Shown piece after piece: positions 54,766 through 63,330 of a stretch of DNA of 64,000 nucleotides. Numbering within the stretch: the stretch's first letter is position 1; each line of letters opens with the position of its first letter. Position numbers and translations under genes: made by a program. The notes under the pieces were generated by a model. It saw only the letters and a program-made list of their open reading frames with translations. It was not told where the DNA came from and did not search any database. This DNA is from Alcaligenaceae bacterium SAGV5 (GTDB lineage Bacteria > Pseudomonadota > Gammaproteobacteria > Burkholderiales > Burkholderiaceae_B): contig SPDP01000001.1 in NCBI GenBank assembly GCA_009360345.1, forward strand, positions 1,302,001-1,366,000, written 5' to 3'.

Positions 54766-55844
54766 GCAATATCTCCGTGCGAGGACGGCTCGAGGCCGGC
54801 CTCATGCTCGGCCCTGCCGGCCGGCACGCTCGTGATCTGCGCAATGGTTTGCGCAGTCCGGCCGAGCAAGCCGCTCTCGACCGCGTCGTAGGCGTCCTGC
54901 AGGGCCCATTCGAACGCGTAGGCGTCGGCGGAACCATGGCTCTTGATGACGACGCCACGCAACCCCAGCAGCGCCGCTCCGTTATACCGGCGCGGATCCA
55001 CGCGCTGGCGGAAGCGGTTCAGCACCGGCGTGGCGATGGCGCCCATCAACAGCGTGAACAGGTTTCTCTTGAATTCTTCCTTGATGAACACACCCAGCAT
55101 CTTGGCCAGGCCCTCGGAAGACTTGAGCACGATGTTACCAACAAAGCCATCGCAGACGACCACGTCCACGGTGCCCTTGAAAATGTCATTGCCCTCGACG
55201 TTGCCATGGAAGTTCAGCGGACTGCCTCGCAGCAGCTCCGCCGCCTGCTTGACCACGTCGTTACCCTTGATCGCTTCCTCGCCGATGTTGAGCAGGCCCA
55301 CGCTGGGCCGCTCGCGGTGGCCGACGCTGGAAACCAGCGCCGAACCCATGATGGCGAACTGCAGCAGGTGCTCGGCCGTGCAATCGACGTTGGCGCCCAG
55401 ATCGAGGATGACGGTCATGCCGCCCGACTGATTGGGAATGGCCTTGGCGATGGCGGGACGATCGATGCCTTCGAGCGTCTTGAGCACATAGCGGGATATG
55501 GCCATCCATGCGCCGGTATTGCCCGCCGACACGCAGGCATCGGCCTGGCCGTCGCGCACGAGTTCGGCGGCGATGCGCATGGAGGAATCTTTCTTGCGGC
55601 GCAACGCGACCTCGACCTTGTCGTCCATGGTGACGACTTCGGTCGCGGGCACGATACGCAGCCTTTCCCTCTGGGCGGGAGAGGCCTTGGCCTGCGCCAG
55701 GCGGGCTTCGATCTGCCCGGCCAGGCCGACGAGCAGGAGCTCGGCGCCAGGATGGCGGTCGGAGAACGCCAGGGCGGCAGGAATCGTCACGGGCAGGCCG
55801 AAATCACCTCCCATGCAATCGATCGCGATACGGATCATAGCCAT
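54762..55844 (-). CDS. plsX: Phosphate acyltransferase PlsX
   Basis: PlsX makes acyl-phosphate from acyl-ACP for phospholipid synthesis at the membrane surface. The 360-residue protein has [51 protein letters not shown] and [17 protein letters not shown]. Start 55844 is the first ATG; the in-frame ATG at 55838 is closer to the family's usual start. A 222-base gap to rpmF shows nothing I can assign. Confidence 0.96.
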   Translation of the reverse strand: MAMIRIAIDCMGGDFGLPVTIPAALAFSDRHPGAELLLVGLAGQIEARLAQAKASPAQRERLRIVPATEVVTMDDKVEVALRRKKDSSMRIAAELVRDGQADACVSAGNTGAWMAISRYVLKTLEGIDRPAIAKAIPNQSGGMTVILDLGANVDCTAEHLLQFAIMGSALVSSVGHRERPSVGLLNIGEEAIKGNDVVKQAAELLRGSPLNFHGNVEGNDIFKGTVDVVVCDGFVGNIVLKSSEGLAKMLGVFIKEEFKRNLFTLLMGAIATPVLNRFRQRVDPRRYNGAALLGLRGVVIKSHGSADAYAFEWALQDAYDAVESGLLGRTAQTIAQITSVPAGRAEHEAGLEPSSHGDIA

Positions 55845-56066
55845 GGACGCAGAAACGCCTGCCCGCGCGCGCGACGGCCGCCCGGACTCCTACAGACGCA
55901 CGCTGTATCGATCATCGGCAAACCTGGTTGGGCGGGACAGACAAGACCGGAAAAACCATTCCGCAAGTGCCCAGGGGAGGAGCGCCGACCTGTCGCCTCG
56001 CGGCGTCCGCATTCCACCCCTGAGTAAACGACCCCAGCGCGAGGGACTGCCCGGGGCCGTTCGGTA

Positions 56067-56249
56067 TCACTCGTCGTTCTTGGTCTTGAGGACTTTGCGG
56101 CCGCGATAGATGCCGTTGGGGCTGATGTGGTGACGCAGATGCGTCTCGCCCGTGGTCGATTCGACCGCGACGGGGGGGTTGGTCAGGAAATCGTGGGCAC
56201 GATGCATGCCACGCTTGGAGGGCGACTTCTTGTTTTGCTGAACGGCCAT
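56067..56249 (-). CDS. rpmF: 50S ribosomal protein L32
   Basis: This 60-residue basic protein starts [20 protein letters not shown] and contains [17 protein letters not shown], standard for L32. It lacks the four zinc-binding cysteines, so it is the zinc-independent form common in proteobacteria. AGGAG lies nine bases upstream. A 244-base gap to yceD (56250-56493) is comparatively A+T-rich but holds no clear signal. Confidence 0.97.
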   Translation of the reverse strand: MAVQQNKKSPSKRGMHRAHDFLTNPPVAVESTTGETHLRHHISPNGIYRGRKVLKTKNDE

Positions 56250-56493
56250 GTGACTGGACTCCTAGGAACGGCGCGCATTGTAAGCCGGATGCCTACGCGT
56301 GACCGCCGCGAGTTCTAAAACCTGCTTTCTCGAATGATGACGGCGGTCTGCGCAGGCTTGCCCGAAACGCCGTCCAAAAACCCAAACTACTACGAAAACG
56401 CTTACAACGATCGCTTACTCAGCCGCATCGCGCCGGACAGGGAATCAACGGATCCCGATCCGGCCCGCTGCGACTATACACAAAATATGTCGC

Positions 56494-57066
56494 TTATTTG
56501 CCGACATCGCCCGCCAGGCCTTTCAACCCGGCCAGCACCGCGAACGGCGACGGCTTTTTCTCGGAAACATCGCCCGAGGGCCCATCCCCGCTTTCGGGAC
56601 AGACATCGTGCCGGGGGACGTACGGCACACTGAGGATCAACTCGTCCTCGACCTGTTCAAACAGGTCGAACCGGCGCGATCCCAGCACTTTCTCGAAATC
56701 CCGGCCCGAGTCGAGCTCTTCCAGATCTGACTCGTCGAACGTATCCGGATCGTCGAGCTCGGCCTCGGTTTCGACCAGCTGCAACGCGACTTCGGATTCG
56801 ATGGGCACCGCCAGCGGCCCCAGGCAACGCTGGCACTGCACGGTCAGGCCCGTTTCGACCGCGAGCCGGATCAGAGGTTCGCCGAGCGGGCCGCGATCAG
56901 CCTGGGCCGACCAGCGCACCATTGCCGACGCATCCTGGTCCGGCAAGCCGTCCAGCAGCCGGACGAAACGCGCGAGCGGCACGCTGCCTTCGAGCGACCG
57001 CCCGAGCCTGACGAACTCGAACGCATCGATGTGGCGCACCGCGCCGGATTCGCTGGAGTCTTTCAC
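56494..57066 (-). CDS. yceD: YceD/DUF177 family protein
   Basis: YceD proteins precede rpmF throughout bacteria and, in plants and E. coli, affect 23S rRNA accumulation. The 190-residue protein has the family's CxxC (TVQCQRCLGPL) and the acidic core (LVETEAELDDPDTFDESDLE) followed by DLFEQVEDELILSVPYVPRH. GTG at 57066 gives the normal length; a TTG at 57126 would extend it by 20 basic residues. It should be the first gene of the yceD-rpmF-plsX-fab operon. Confidence 0.88.
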   Translation of the reverse strand: MKDSSESGAVRHIDAFEFVRLGRSLEGSVPLARFVRLLDGLPDQDASAMVRWSAQADRGPLGEPLIRLAVETGLTVQCQRCLGPLAVPIESEVALQLVETEAELDDPDTFDESDLEELDSGRDFEKVLGSRRFDLFEQVEDELILSVPYVPRHDVCPESGDGPSGDVSEKKPSPFAVLAGLKGLAGDVGK

Positions 57067-57178
57067 GACCTGCCGCCTTGCATGCTTCCCTCGTGCCTTC
57101 CCTGCTTTCCAAAACCGTTCGCGCAAAATCCCCGCGCACAGCTCTCAGAAAGGAAAAAGAAGCTCGGGAAAACGTTGG

Positions 57179-57208
57179 ATAATAGCGCGAAAGCCTGAAA
57201 AGAGTCAA
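57179..57208 (-). promoter_or_regulatory. Promoter of the yceD-rpmF-fab operon
   Basis: On the minus strand TTGACT (57208-57203) and TATTAT (57184-57179) are separated by 18 bases, a good sigma-70 promoter about 105 bases upstream of the yceD GTG. It lies in the divergent yceD-maf gap, where the operon promoter is expected. Confidence 0.65.
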
Positions 57209-57231
57209 ACAAGTCAACCACTTATCCCACC

Positions 57232-57864
57232 ATGGCCAGACCCGAAATCCCCACGCGGCCCCTGATCCTCGCCTCGACCTCCCCCTACCGCCGCGAACTG
57301 CTCGAACGGCTGAGGCTCCCCTTCTCCGTGACCGCCCCCGGCGTGGACGAAACGCCCCGGCCGGGCGAGCCCCCCGCGGACCTGGCCCTGCGCCTGGCGC
57401 TGGCCAAGGCCCGCGCCGTGAGCCTGGCCCACCCAGGCGCGCTGGTAATCGGGTCGGACCAGGTCGCGACGGTGGACGGCGCCCCCATCGGCAAACCCGG
57501 CGGCTTCGAACAAGCGCTTGCGCAATTGCAGGCAATGCGGGGGCGCACGACCGCCTTCCATACGGCCGTGGCCGTGGATGACGGCCAGCGCCCCGCCAGC
57601 GCCGTCGTGACGACGCGCTGCGTGCTGCGCGACCTGCCCGACCGGGCGCTGCGCGCCTACCTGCACACCGAGCGTCCCTACGATACGGCGGGCAGCGCCA
57701 AGGCCGAGACCCTGGGCATCGCGCTCATGGAACGGATAGAAAGCGACGACCCCACCGCCCTGATCGGACTGCCCCTGATCGCCCTGACCCGCCTGTTGGC
57801 CGGCTTCGGCATGGACCCGCTGGACGCGCTCGAAGCCCCCCGCGACGGGAGGGCACGGCCATGA
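57232..57864 (+). CDS. maf: Maf/YceF-type nucleotide pyrophosphatase
   Basis: Maf proteins hydrolyse non-canonical nucleoside triphosphates; YceF-type members prefer 7-methyl-GTP. The 210-residue protein has the signature LILASTSPYRRELLERL, LALAKARAV, GSDQVATVDG, GKPGG and YDTAGSAKAETLG. No ribosome site precedes the ATG, so it may be leaderless. It is divergent from yceD and overlaps the next gene by four bases. Confidence 0.93.
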   Translation: MARPEIPTRPLILASTSPYRRELLERLRLPFSVTAPGVDETPRPGEPPADLALRLALAKARAVSLAHPGALVIGSDQVATVDGAPIGKPGGFEQALAQLQAMRGRTTAFHTAVAVDDGQRPASAVVTTRCVLRDLPDRALRAYLHTERPYDTAGSAKAETLGIALMERIESDDPTALIGLPLIALTRLLAGFGMDPLDALEAPRDGRARP

Positions 57865-58589
57865 GCACCCCCGGCATCCTGCACCTGATTCCCGTCTCGC
57901 TCGGGGACGCGCCGCCCGAGCGCTGGCTGCCGGCCGAGGCCCGCGCGCTGGCCGGCCGGCTGGACACCTACATCGCCGAAAATGCCAAGACCGCGCGCGC
58001 CTTCCTCAAGGCCATCGGCACCGTGCGGCCGATCCAGGAAATCACCATCCACACCCTGGATGCCCGCACCGACGACCGCGACATCGCCGCCTGGCTCAAG
58101 CCCATCGCGGCGGGCGGCGAGATCGGACTGGTCTCGGAGGCCGGCTGCCCCGCCGTGGCCGATCCCGGCGCGCGCGTGGCGCGCACCGCCCACGGCATGG
58201 GCATCCGGGTGCAACCCTGGGTGGGGCCCTCTTCCATCCTGCTCGGCCTCATGGCCAGCGGCCTCGACGGCCAGCGCTTCGCCTTCCACGGCTACGCGCC
58301 GGTCGATGCCGGCGAACGCGCGCGCCAACTACGGGAATGGGAACAGGTCTCCGCACGGCACAACCAGACCCAGATCCTGATCGAAACGCCCTATCGCAAC
58401 GGCGCCATGTTCGCGACGATGCTGGCCACGCTGCGGCCGGCAACCCAGCTGTGCATCGCCCGCGCCCTCACGACCGACCGCGAATGGGTGCGGACGAACG
58501 ACGTCGCGGACTGGAAGCGCCAACCGCCGCCCGAGCTGGACAAGCAGCCCACGCTGTTCCTGTTCCTGGCCAAGAAGGGCCAGACGTGA
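57861..58589 (+). CDS. SAM-dependent methyltransferase, tetrapyrrole-methylase (RsmI-like) family
   Basis: This 242-residue protein belongs to the tetrapyrrole methylase superfamily (LHLIPVSLGD, YIAENAKTARAFLKAIG, IGLVSEAGCPAVADPGARVA, WVGPSSILLGLMASG, FAFHGYAPVDAGER). It is shorter than RsmI and lacks its C-terminal domain. In Burkholderiales it neighbours maf and sppA. The substrate is probably RNA, but this is not shown. It converges on the sppA remnant. Confidence 0.88.
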   Translation: MSTPGILHLIPVSLGDAPPERWLPAEARALAGRLDTYIAENAKTARAFLKAIGTVRPIQEITIHTLDARTDDRDIAAWLKPIAAGGEIGLVSEAGCPAVADPGARVARTAHGMGIRVQPWVGPSSILLGLMASGLDGQRFAFHGYAPVDAGERARQLREWEQVSARHNQTQILIETPYRNGAMFATMLATLRPATQLCIARALTTDREWVRTNDVADWKRQPPPELDKQPTLFLFLAKKGQT

Positions 58590-58705
58590 AGTCCCCATAC
58601 CGCGCGCAAGGCGGCCAAGCGGCCGGGCGCCTCGCGACCGCGCCGATCCGCGCTTCGGCCGGATCCGGCGCGCCAACCCGGGGCAACCGCGGCGCCAAGG
58701 CGCCC

Positions 58706-58727
58706 GCTCCCCGGACATCCGGGGAGC
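58706..58727. terminator. Hairpin beside the sppA stop
   Basis: A perfect 9-bp stem (GCTCCCCGG / CCGGGGAGC) with loop ACAT lies five bases beyond the sppA stop and about 117 bases after the methyltransferase stop. It has no T-tract on either strand. It may act as a bidirectional transcription barrier between the convergent genes. Confidence 0.5.
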
Positions 58728-58731
58728 TTCG

Positions 58732-59517
58732 TCACTTCCAGTGCCAGACGCCGCCTGCGCCGCCCAGGCCGGTCTTGGCCAACCCGGCGCCGAACGACAC
58801 GCCCACGCGCTTGGCGACCCGCTCGGCGAAGTTCTCCCGCACCGTGTAGTCCACCACCGTATCGGCCTGGATGACGTCACGCGCCACGCTGTCCACCGTT
58901 CCCAGTTCGTCGGTCAGGCCCAGTTCCACGCTCTTGGCGCCGGTCCAGATCAGCCCGGTGAACATATCCGGCGTCTCGTGCAGCCGCTCGCCACGCCCTT
59001 CCCGCACCGCCCCCACGAACTGCTGGAAGATCTCCTCGACCAGCGCCTGCGCATGGGCCTGCTGCCCGGGATTGCGGGGCGAGAACGGGTCCAGCATCGC
59101 CTTGTTTTCGCCCGACACGACCAGGCGCCGCTCGACTCCCACCTTGTCCATCAGGCCGGTGAAACCGAAACCTTCCATGATGACACCGATGGAGCCGACC
59201 ACGCTGGCCTTGTTGACGTAGATCTTGTCGGCCGCGGCGGCCACGTAATAGCCGCCCGACGCGCAGATTTCCTCGACCACCGCGTACACGTGCTTGTCGG
59301 GATTCTGGGCCCGCAGGCGCCGGATCTCGTCGAAGATCATGCCGGCCTGGACCGGACTTCCCCCCGGGCTGTTGATGCGCAGGACCACCCCCTTGGCATT
59401 GCCGTCTTCGAAGGCGGCCTGCAGCGCCGTATTGATCCGGTCGGCGCTGGCCTCGCCCTGGGCATCGATGACGCCGTCCAGTTCGATCAGCGCGGTATGC
59501 GGATCGGGCGTGCCCGA
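58732..59517 (-). pseudogene. sppA: Signal peptide peptidase SppA, 5' end missing
   Basis: About 262 residues match the S49 protease core: HTALIELDGVIDAQGEASAD, NSPGGSPVQAG, the nucleophile Ser in EEICASGGYYVAAAAD, and the catalytic Lys in SGENKAMLDPFSP. The N-terminal cytoplasmic part and membrane anchor that precede this core in the family are absent. Homology stops near 59500-59520. The frame stays open to 59889 through unrelated sequence with no ATG, only a remote TTG. The neighbours that usually flank sppA on this side (Rieske protein, HAD hydrolase) are also missing. I infer a truncated gene at a rearrangement point; a soluble product from a non-ATG start is not excluded. Confidence 0.75.
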
Positions 59518-59523
59518 CCCCGC

Positions 59524-59903
59524 CCCCCGAAACGTTCTGGGGTGGGGGGTATCTATTAGGGTAAATCTGGGGTATGATTGCTGTACTGCACAAATCACGT
59601 CACCGTCCTGTCGGACACCGGCGTGGCCTTCATGCAGACGATCGGTAACCAAGTAGGTTGACCGAAAACTGCATCGTCTCTGACCTCGTTTTTCCCTTTG
59701 CGTTGCGCGCACGGTGATATCGGTCGGCGCCGATGATCCGTCCGGAGCGGCTGTGTCCGTCTCCGCTGCGTAGCGCCAGCTTTCCAGGCTCGATGAATCC
59801 GGCACCGTCTTTCGGCGGCGCCATGGTCCGCGTTTTTCGCGCGTCCGGGTATGTCCGGCGGGGGAAGGCTTGCGTTGCGCTATACGCAACGTAAGGAATG
59901 AAC
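59524..59903. other. 380-bp non-coding stretch between truncated sppA and rhlE
   Basis: No gene is assigned. On the plus strand, 59581-59661 could be the tail of a coding region (HVTVLSDTGVAFMQTIGNQVG then stop), preceded in frame by a stop at 59574; I do not recognise it. TATGAT at 59572-59577 could be a -10 element. TTGCGTTGCGC occurs at 59698-59708 and again at 59870-59880. The stretch may contain the rhlE leader. Confidence 0.5.
59873..59891 (+). promoter_or_regulatory. Hairpin next to the rhlE ribosome-binding site
   Basis: CGTTGCG and CGCAACG form a perfect 7-bp stem with loop CTATA. It ends three bases before AAGGA, the ribosome site for the ATG at 59904. Such a structure could limit rhlE translation, and melting by a helicase would give feedback, but this is inferred. 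Confidence 0.5.
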
Positions 59904-61535
59904 ATGTCTTTCATTGAACTCGGTCTTGCCCCCGCCATTGTCGGTGCGCTGACCGAAGCCGGTTTCGCGGAGCCTACGCCGGTCCAGGCCCGGGCCATCC
60001 CGCTGGCGCTGGCAGGGCACGACCTGATGGTGTCGTCCCAGACCGGCAGCGGCAAGACCGCCGCCTTCATGCTGCCGGCACTGAACAAGCAGGTCGAGGC
60101 TTCGCCGCTGCGCTCGCCCGGCGTGCGCGTGCTGGTGCTGACCCCCACGCGCGAACTGGCTCAGCAGGTCTCGGATGCCACCCGTGTCTACGGCAAGGCG
60201 TTGAGCTGGCTGCGCACGACCACGGTCGTGGGCGGCATGCCCTATGGCGCCCAGCTGAAGGCGCTGTCGCGCCGCGTCGATGTGCTGGTCGCGACCCCTG
60301 GCCGCCTGCTGGACCACGTCCAGTCCGGCAAAGTGAATCTGTCCGAAGTCGAGGTGCTGGTGCTGGACGAGGCCGACCGCATGCTGGACATGGGCTTCAT
60401 CGACGACATCGAGGCCATCGTGGCGCGCACGCCCGCCACCCGGCAGACGCTGTTGTTCTCGGCCACGCTGGACGGCTCGGTTGCCCGCATGGCCGCCAAG
60501 ATGATGCGCGAGCCCCAGCGCATCGAGATCGCCAGCCAGAAGGAAAAGCACGCCAACATCACCCAGTCGCTGCTGTACGCGGACGACATGGAACACAAGA
60601 TGCGCCTGCTGGACCACCTGCTGCGCGACGTCAACATCCAGCAAGCCATCGTCTTCACCTCGACCAAGCGCGCGGCTGACGAACTGGCCGATACGCTGGC
60701 CGACCAGGGCTTCGCCGCCGAGGCCCTGCACGGCGACATGAACCAGCGCCAGCGTACCCGCACGCTGGGCAACATGCAGCGCGGCCGGGTGCAGGTCCTC
60801 GTCGCCACGGATGTGGCGGCGCGGGGCATCGACGTGCAAGGCATCAGCCACGTGGTCAACTTCGACCTGCCCATGCAGGCCGAAGACTACGTGCACCGCA
60901 TCGGCCGTACCGGCCGCGCGGGCCGCGACGGCCTGGCGTTCACGCTGGCCGCGCATGGCGAGCGCCACAAGGTCCGCTCCATCGAGCGCTATACCGACCA
61001 GAGCATCCCGGTCCAGGTCATTCCCGGACTCGAGCCGCAGCGTGCGCCGCGGCCCGGTTCCGACCGTCCGCGCCGCGGTGGTCCTGGCGGCCCCGGCGGC
61101 AAGCCGGGCTGGCGCCAGGGCGGCCGTAGCGGCTACCAGGGCCGCGACGGCGGCCAGCGGCAGCACGAAGGCCGTGGCCAATTCGAGCGCAGCCGCGACG
61201 AGCGTCCGGCCTTTGGCGACCGCCCGCGAGGCGACCGCCCGGAGCGCCGCCACGGCGAGCCGGCCCAGGGCCAGGGCGAGCGCCGGTACGAACCGCGCTT
61301 CCAGGACGACCGCCGCGAGCGTTCGCCCGAGGGCCAGGGCTATGCGGCCCGGCCGCGTGGCGATCGCCCTCAGGGCGAGCGCACCTGGGGCGATCGTCCC
61401 CAGCGCCCCGAGGGTGACCGCCGGGAACGTCCGGTCCAGGCGTGGGCGGATCGCCCCCGCGCGGCGGGTCCGGAAGGCGAGCGTCGCGAGGCCGCCCCCG
61501 CGCGCCGCTTCGACTCCCGTCGCCGCGCCGCCTGA
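59904..61535 (+). CDS. rhlE: DEAD-box RNA helicase, RhlE type
   Basis: This 543-residue helicase has a Q motif (AEPTPVQARAIPLAL), motif I SSQTGSGKT (44-52), Ia PTRELAQQ, motif II VLDEADRM, motif III FSATL, and motifs V-VI (ATDVAARGIDV, YVHRIGRTGRAG). From about residue 372 a 170-residue tail is packed with Arg, Gly, Asp and Glu-Arg repeats, much longer than in E. coli RhlE, and probably disordered and RNA-binding. The ATG at 59904 is six bases from AAGGA; an ATG at 59898 is too close. It likely unwinds rRNA or mRNA structure in the cold. Confidence 0.93.
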   Translation: MSFIELGLAPAIVGALTEAGFAEPTPVQARAIPLALAGHDLMVSSQTGSGKTAAFMLPALNKQVEASPLRSPGVRVLVLTPTRELAQQVSDATRVYGKALSWLRTTTVVGGMPYGAQLKALSRRVDVLVATPGRLLDHVQSGKVNLSEVEVLVLDEADRMLDMGFIDDIEAIVARTPATRQTLLFSATLDGSVARMAAKMMREPQRIEIASQKEKHANITQSLLYADDMEHKMRLLDHLLRDVNIQQAIVFTSTKRAADELADTLADQGFAAEALHGDMNQRQRTRTLGNMQRGRVQVLVATDVAARGIDVQGISHVVNFDLPMQAEDYVHRIGRTGRAGRDGLAFTLAAHGERHKVRSIERYTDQSIPVQVIPGLEPQRAPRPGSDRPRRGGPGGPGGKPGWRQGGRSGYQGRDGGQRQHEGRGQFERSRDERPAFGDRPRGDRPERRHGEPAQGQGERRYEPRFQDDRRERSPEGQGYAARPRGDRPQGERTWGDRPQRPEGDRRERPVQAWADRPRAAGPEGERREAAPARRFDSRRRAA

Positions 61536-61606
61536 CGCCTGACGGCATCCCGCGCGGCGCCTGCCGCCGCGCGCCAGGGGCTTTGCTTCCGCGATCCCCT
61601 GGTTCC

Positions 61607-61650
61607 AACGCCCCCGACCTGCGGCTCAACGCCGCGCGCGGGGGCGTTTT
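61607..61650 (+). terminator. Intrinsic terminator after rhlE
   Basis: AACGCCCCCG pairs with CGGGGGCGTT over 10 bp, with a second inner stem GCGGC-TCAAC-GCCGC, and ends in TTTT. It lies 71 bases after the rhlE stop and separates it from the ehu transporter genes. Confidence 0.88.
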
Positions 61651-61697
61651 CACGTCCGGGCATCGTGCGCTGTCGAGATCATTCGCCTTAAATTGAT

Positions 61698-61727
61698 TTG
61701 AACTGAAATATTATTAAGAGATATGAT
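61698..61727 (+). promoter_or_regulatory. Promoter of the ehuBCD genes
   Basis: TTGAAC (61698-61703) and TATGAT (61722-61727) are separated by 18 bases in a strongly A+T-rich stretch just after the rhlE terminator and 27 bases before the first ehu start. This is a good sigma-70-like promoter. Confidence 0.6.
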
Positions 61728-61753
61728 TTGCCTTGGTATTGCCCGGGCAGCTC

Positions 61754-62680
61754 ATGACTCGTTTTTTTCTCGCGGCGTGGACGGCGGTATGGTTGGCAGG
61801 CATCGCGCGCCCGGTGGGAGCGGCCGATGCCGGGGCCGGCGCCGCGGCCGAGCCCGACAGCCTGCAGCGCGCCGTCCAGGCCGGCAGGCTGCGCATCGGC
61901 TACGCGAACGAAGCGCCGTTCGCCTACATGGACAGCCGGGTGGGCAGGCTGACCGGCGAAGCGCCGGAGATCGCCCGCGTGGTGCTGGGGCGGCTGGGCA
62001 TAGGCGAGGTCGAGGGCGTGCTGACCGAGTTCGGCGCCTTGATCCCCGGCCTGCTGGCCGGTCGTTTCGACATGATCGCCGCGGGCATGTACGTGCTGCC
62101 CGACAGGTGCCGCCAGATCGCCTTTTCGAATCCTACCTACGGGGTGGGCGACGGTTTTCTCCAGCGCACGGACAATCCCCGCGAGCTGCACGGCTACGCG
62201 GACGCGGCGGCCGATCCGGCGGCCAGGGTGGGCGTGGTGGTCGGGGCGGTGCAGAACGACTACGCCGCGCGCGCGGGCGTTCCGCCGTCCCGGGTCGTGG
62301 TGTTTCCCGACGTGGTCAGCGCGGTCGAAGGCGTGGTGGCGGGGCGGGCGGATGTCTACGCCGCGACGGCCCTGACCCTGAATTACGTACTGGCCAAAGT
62401 GCCGGACTGGCAGATCGACAAGGTGGCCGGGTTCGTCCAGCCGACCGAGAACGGCGAGGTGGTGCGGGGGTATGGCGCGTTTGGTTTCCGCAAGGGCGAT
62501 GTGGCGTTGCGCGAAGCCTTCGACCGCGAGTTGGGGCATTTCATCGGAGCGCCGGAGCACCAGCGCCTGGTCGAGCCCTTCGGCTTCACCGGGAACGAGC
62601 TGCCGGGCGACGTCACCGCGGCGCAACTGTGCGGGCAGGTTCCCGCCGCCGGGCCCGCACCGGCGCCCGATCCGCCATGA
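61754..62680 (+). CDS. ehuB: Ectoine/hydroxyectoine-type ABC receptor
   Basis: This 308-residue periplasmic binding protein has a signal peptide (FFLAAWTAVWLAG, cleavage near GAADA) and matches EhuB along its length: RIGYANEAPFAYMD, LTGEAPEIARVVLGRLG, VEGVLTEFGALIPGLLAGRF, DMIAAGMYVLPDRCRQIAFS and PTYGVGDGFL. EhuB receptors bring in ectoines for osmoprotection or as food; some relatives bind other amino acids. ATG 61754 was chosen; an upstream TTG at 61733 is less likely. The stop overlaps the permease start by four bases. Confidence 0.88.
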   Translation: MTRFFLAAWTAVWLAGIARPVGAADAGAGAAAEPDSLQRAVQAGRLRIGYANEAPFAYMDSRVGRLTGEAPEIARVVLGRLGIGEVEGVLTEFGALIPGLLAGRFDMIAAGMYVLPDRCRQIAFSNPTYGVGDGFLQRTDNPRELHGYADAAADPAARVGVVVGAVQNDYAARAGVPPSRVVVFPDVVSAVEGVVAGRADVYAATALTLNYVLAKVPDWQIDKVAGFVQPTENGEVVRGYGAFGFRKGDVALREAFDRELGHFIGAPEHQRLVEPFGFTGNELPGDVTAAQLCGQVPAAGPAPAPDPP

Positions 62681-63330
62681 CCGGCCTGGCGGATCTGTTG
62701 CCGCCCCTGTTGCGCGGCCTGTGGGTCACCTTGCAGCTCACCGCCGGCGCCGCCGCGCTGGCCGTGCCGGTGGCATTGCTGGCCGGCCTGGGGCGCATGT
62801 CGCGGCGGCCCTGTCTGTCGTGGCCCTCGGCCTGCTATGTGGAGGTGTTCCGCGGGACCTCGGCGCTGGTGCAATTGTTCTGGGTGTACTACGTGCTGCC
62901 GCTGCTGGGCCTGCGGCTGCCCGCGGTCTGGGCGGGCATCCTGGTGCTGGGCCTGCATACCGGCGCCTACGGGGCGGAAGTCGTGCGCGGCGCGCTCGCC
63001 AACGTGCCCAAGGGGCAGGCCGAGGCCGCGGTAGCGCTGAACATGACGCCGCGGGCCACGCTATGGCGCATCCTGGTGCCCCAGGCCGTGCCGCTGATGC
63101 TCCCGCCGGCCGGCAACCTGCTGATCGAGTTGCTGAAGAATACGGCGCTGGTGTCGTTGATCACCATCACCGACCTGACTTTCAGCGCGCAGTTGCTGCG
63201 CAGCGAGACCTTCCGCACGGTGGAGGTGTTCAGCGTCGCGCTGCTCATGTATTTTGCCGCCGCCCAGTTGCTGAACGGCGGCATGCGGCTGCTGGAGCGG
63301 CGCGCCGCGCGCCACCGGGGGAGGACATGA
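62677..63330 (+). CDS. ehuC: ABC permease, ectoine/polar amino-acid type, EhuC
   Basis: This 217-residue HisM/HisQ-type permease has about five hydrophobic segments, EVFRGTSALVQLFW near TM2, and the EAA loop GQAEAAVALNMTPRATLWRI. It is flanked by four-base overlaps with ehuB and ehuD, so all three are coupled. Confidence 0.9.
   Translation: MTGLADLLPPLLRGLWVTLQLTAGAAALAVPVALLAGLGRMSRRPCLSWPSACYVEVFRGTSALVQLFWVYYVLPLLGLRLPAVWAGILVLGLHTGAYGAEVVRGALANVPKGQAEAAVALNMTPRATLWRILVPQAVPLMLPPAGNLLIELLKNTALVSLITITDLTFSAQLLRSETFRTVEVFSVALLMYFAAAQLLNGGMRLLERRAARHRGRT

Noticed and set aside
58640..58690. Possible sixth copy of the dispersed repeat (CGGATCCGGCGCGCC)
   Set aside because: Only about ten bases match the core, and the flanking hairpin and GTGCCCTGG are absent.
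59524..59903. Insertion-sequence remnant at the sppA breakpoint
   Set aside because: No transposase fragment, terminal inverted repeat or target duplication could be found; the sequence is only unassigned.
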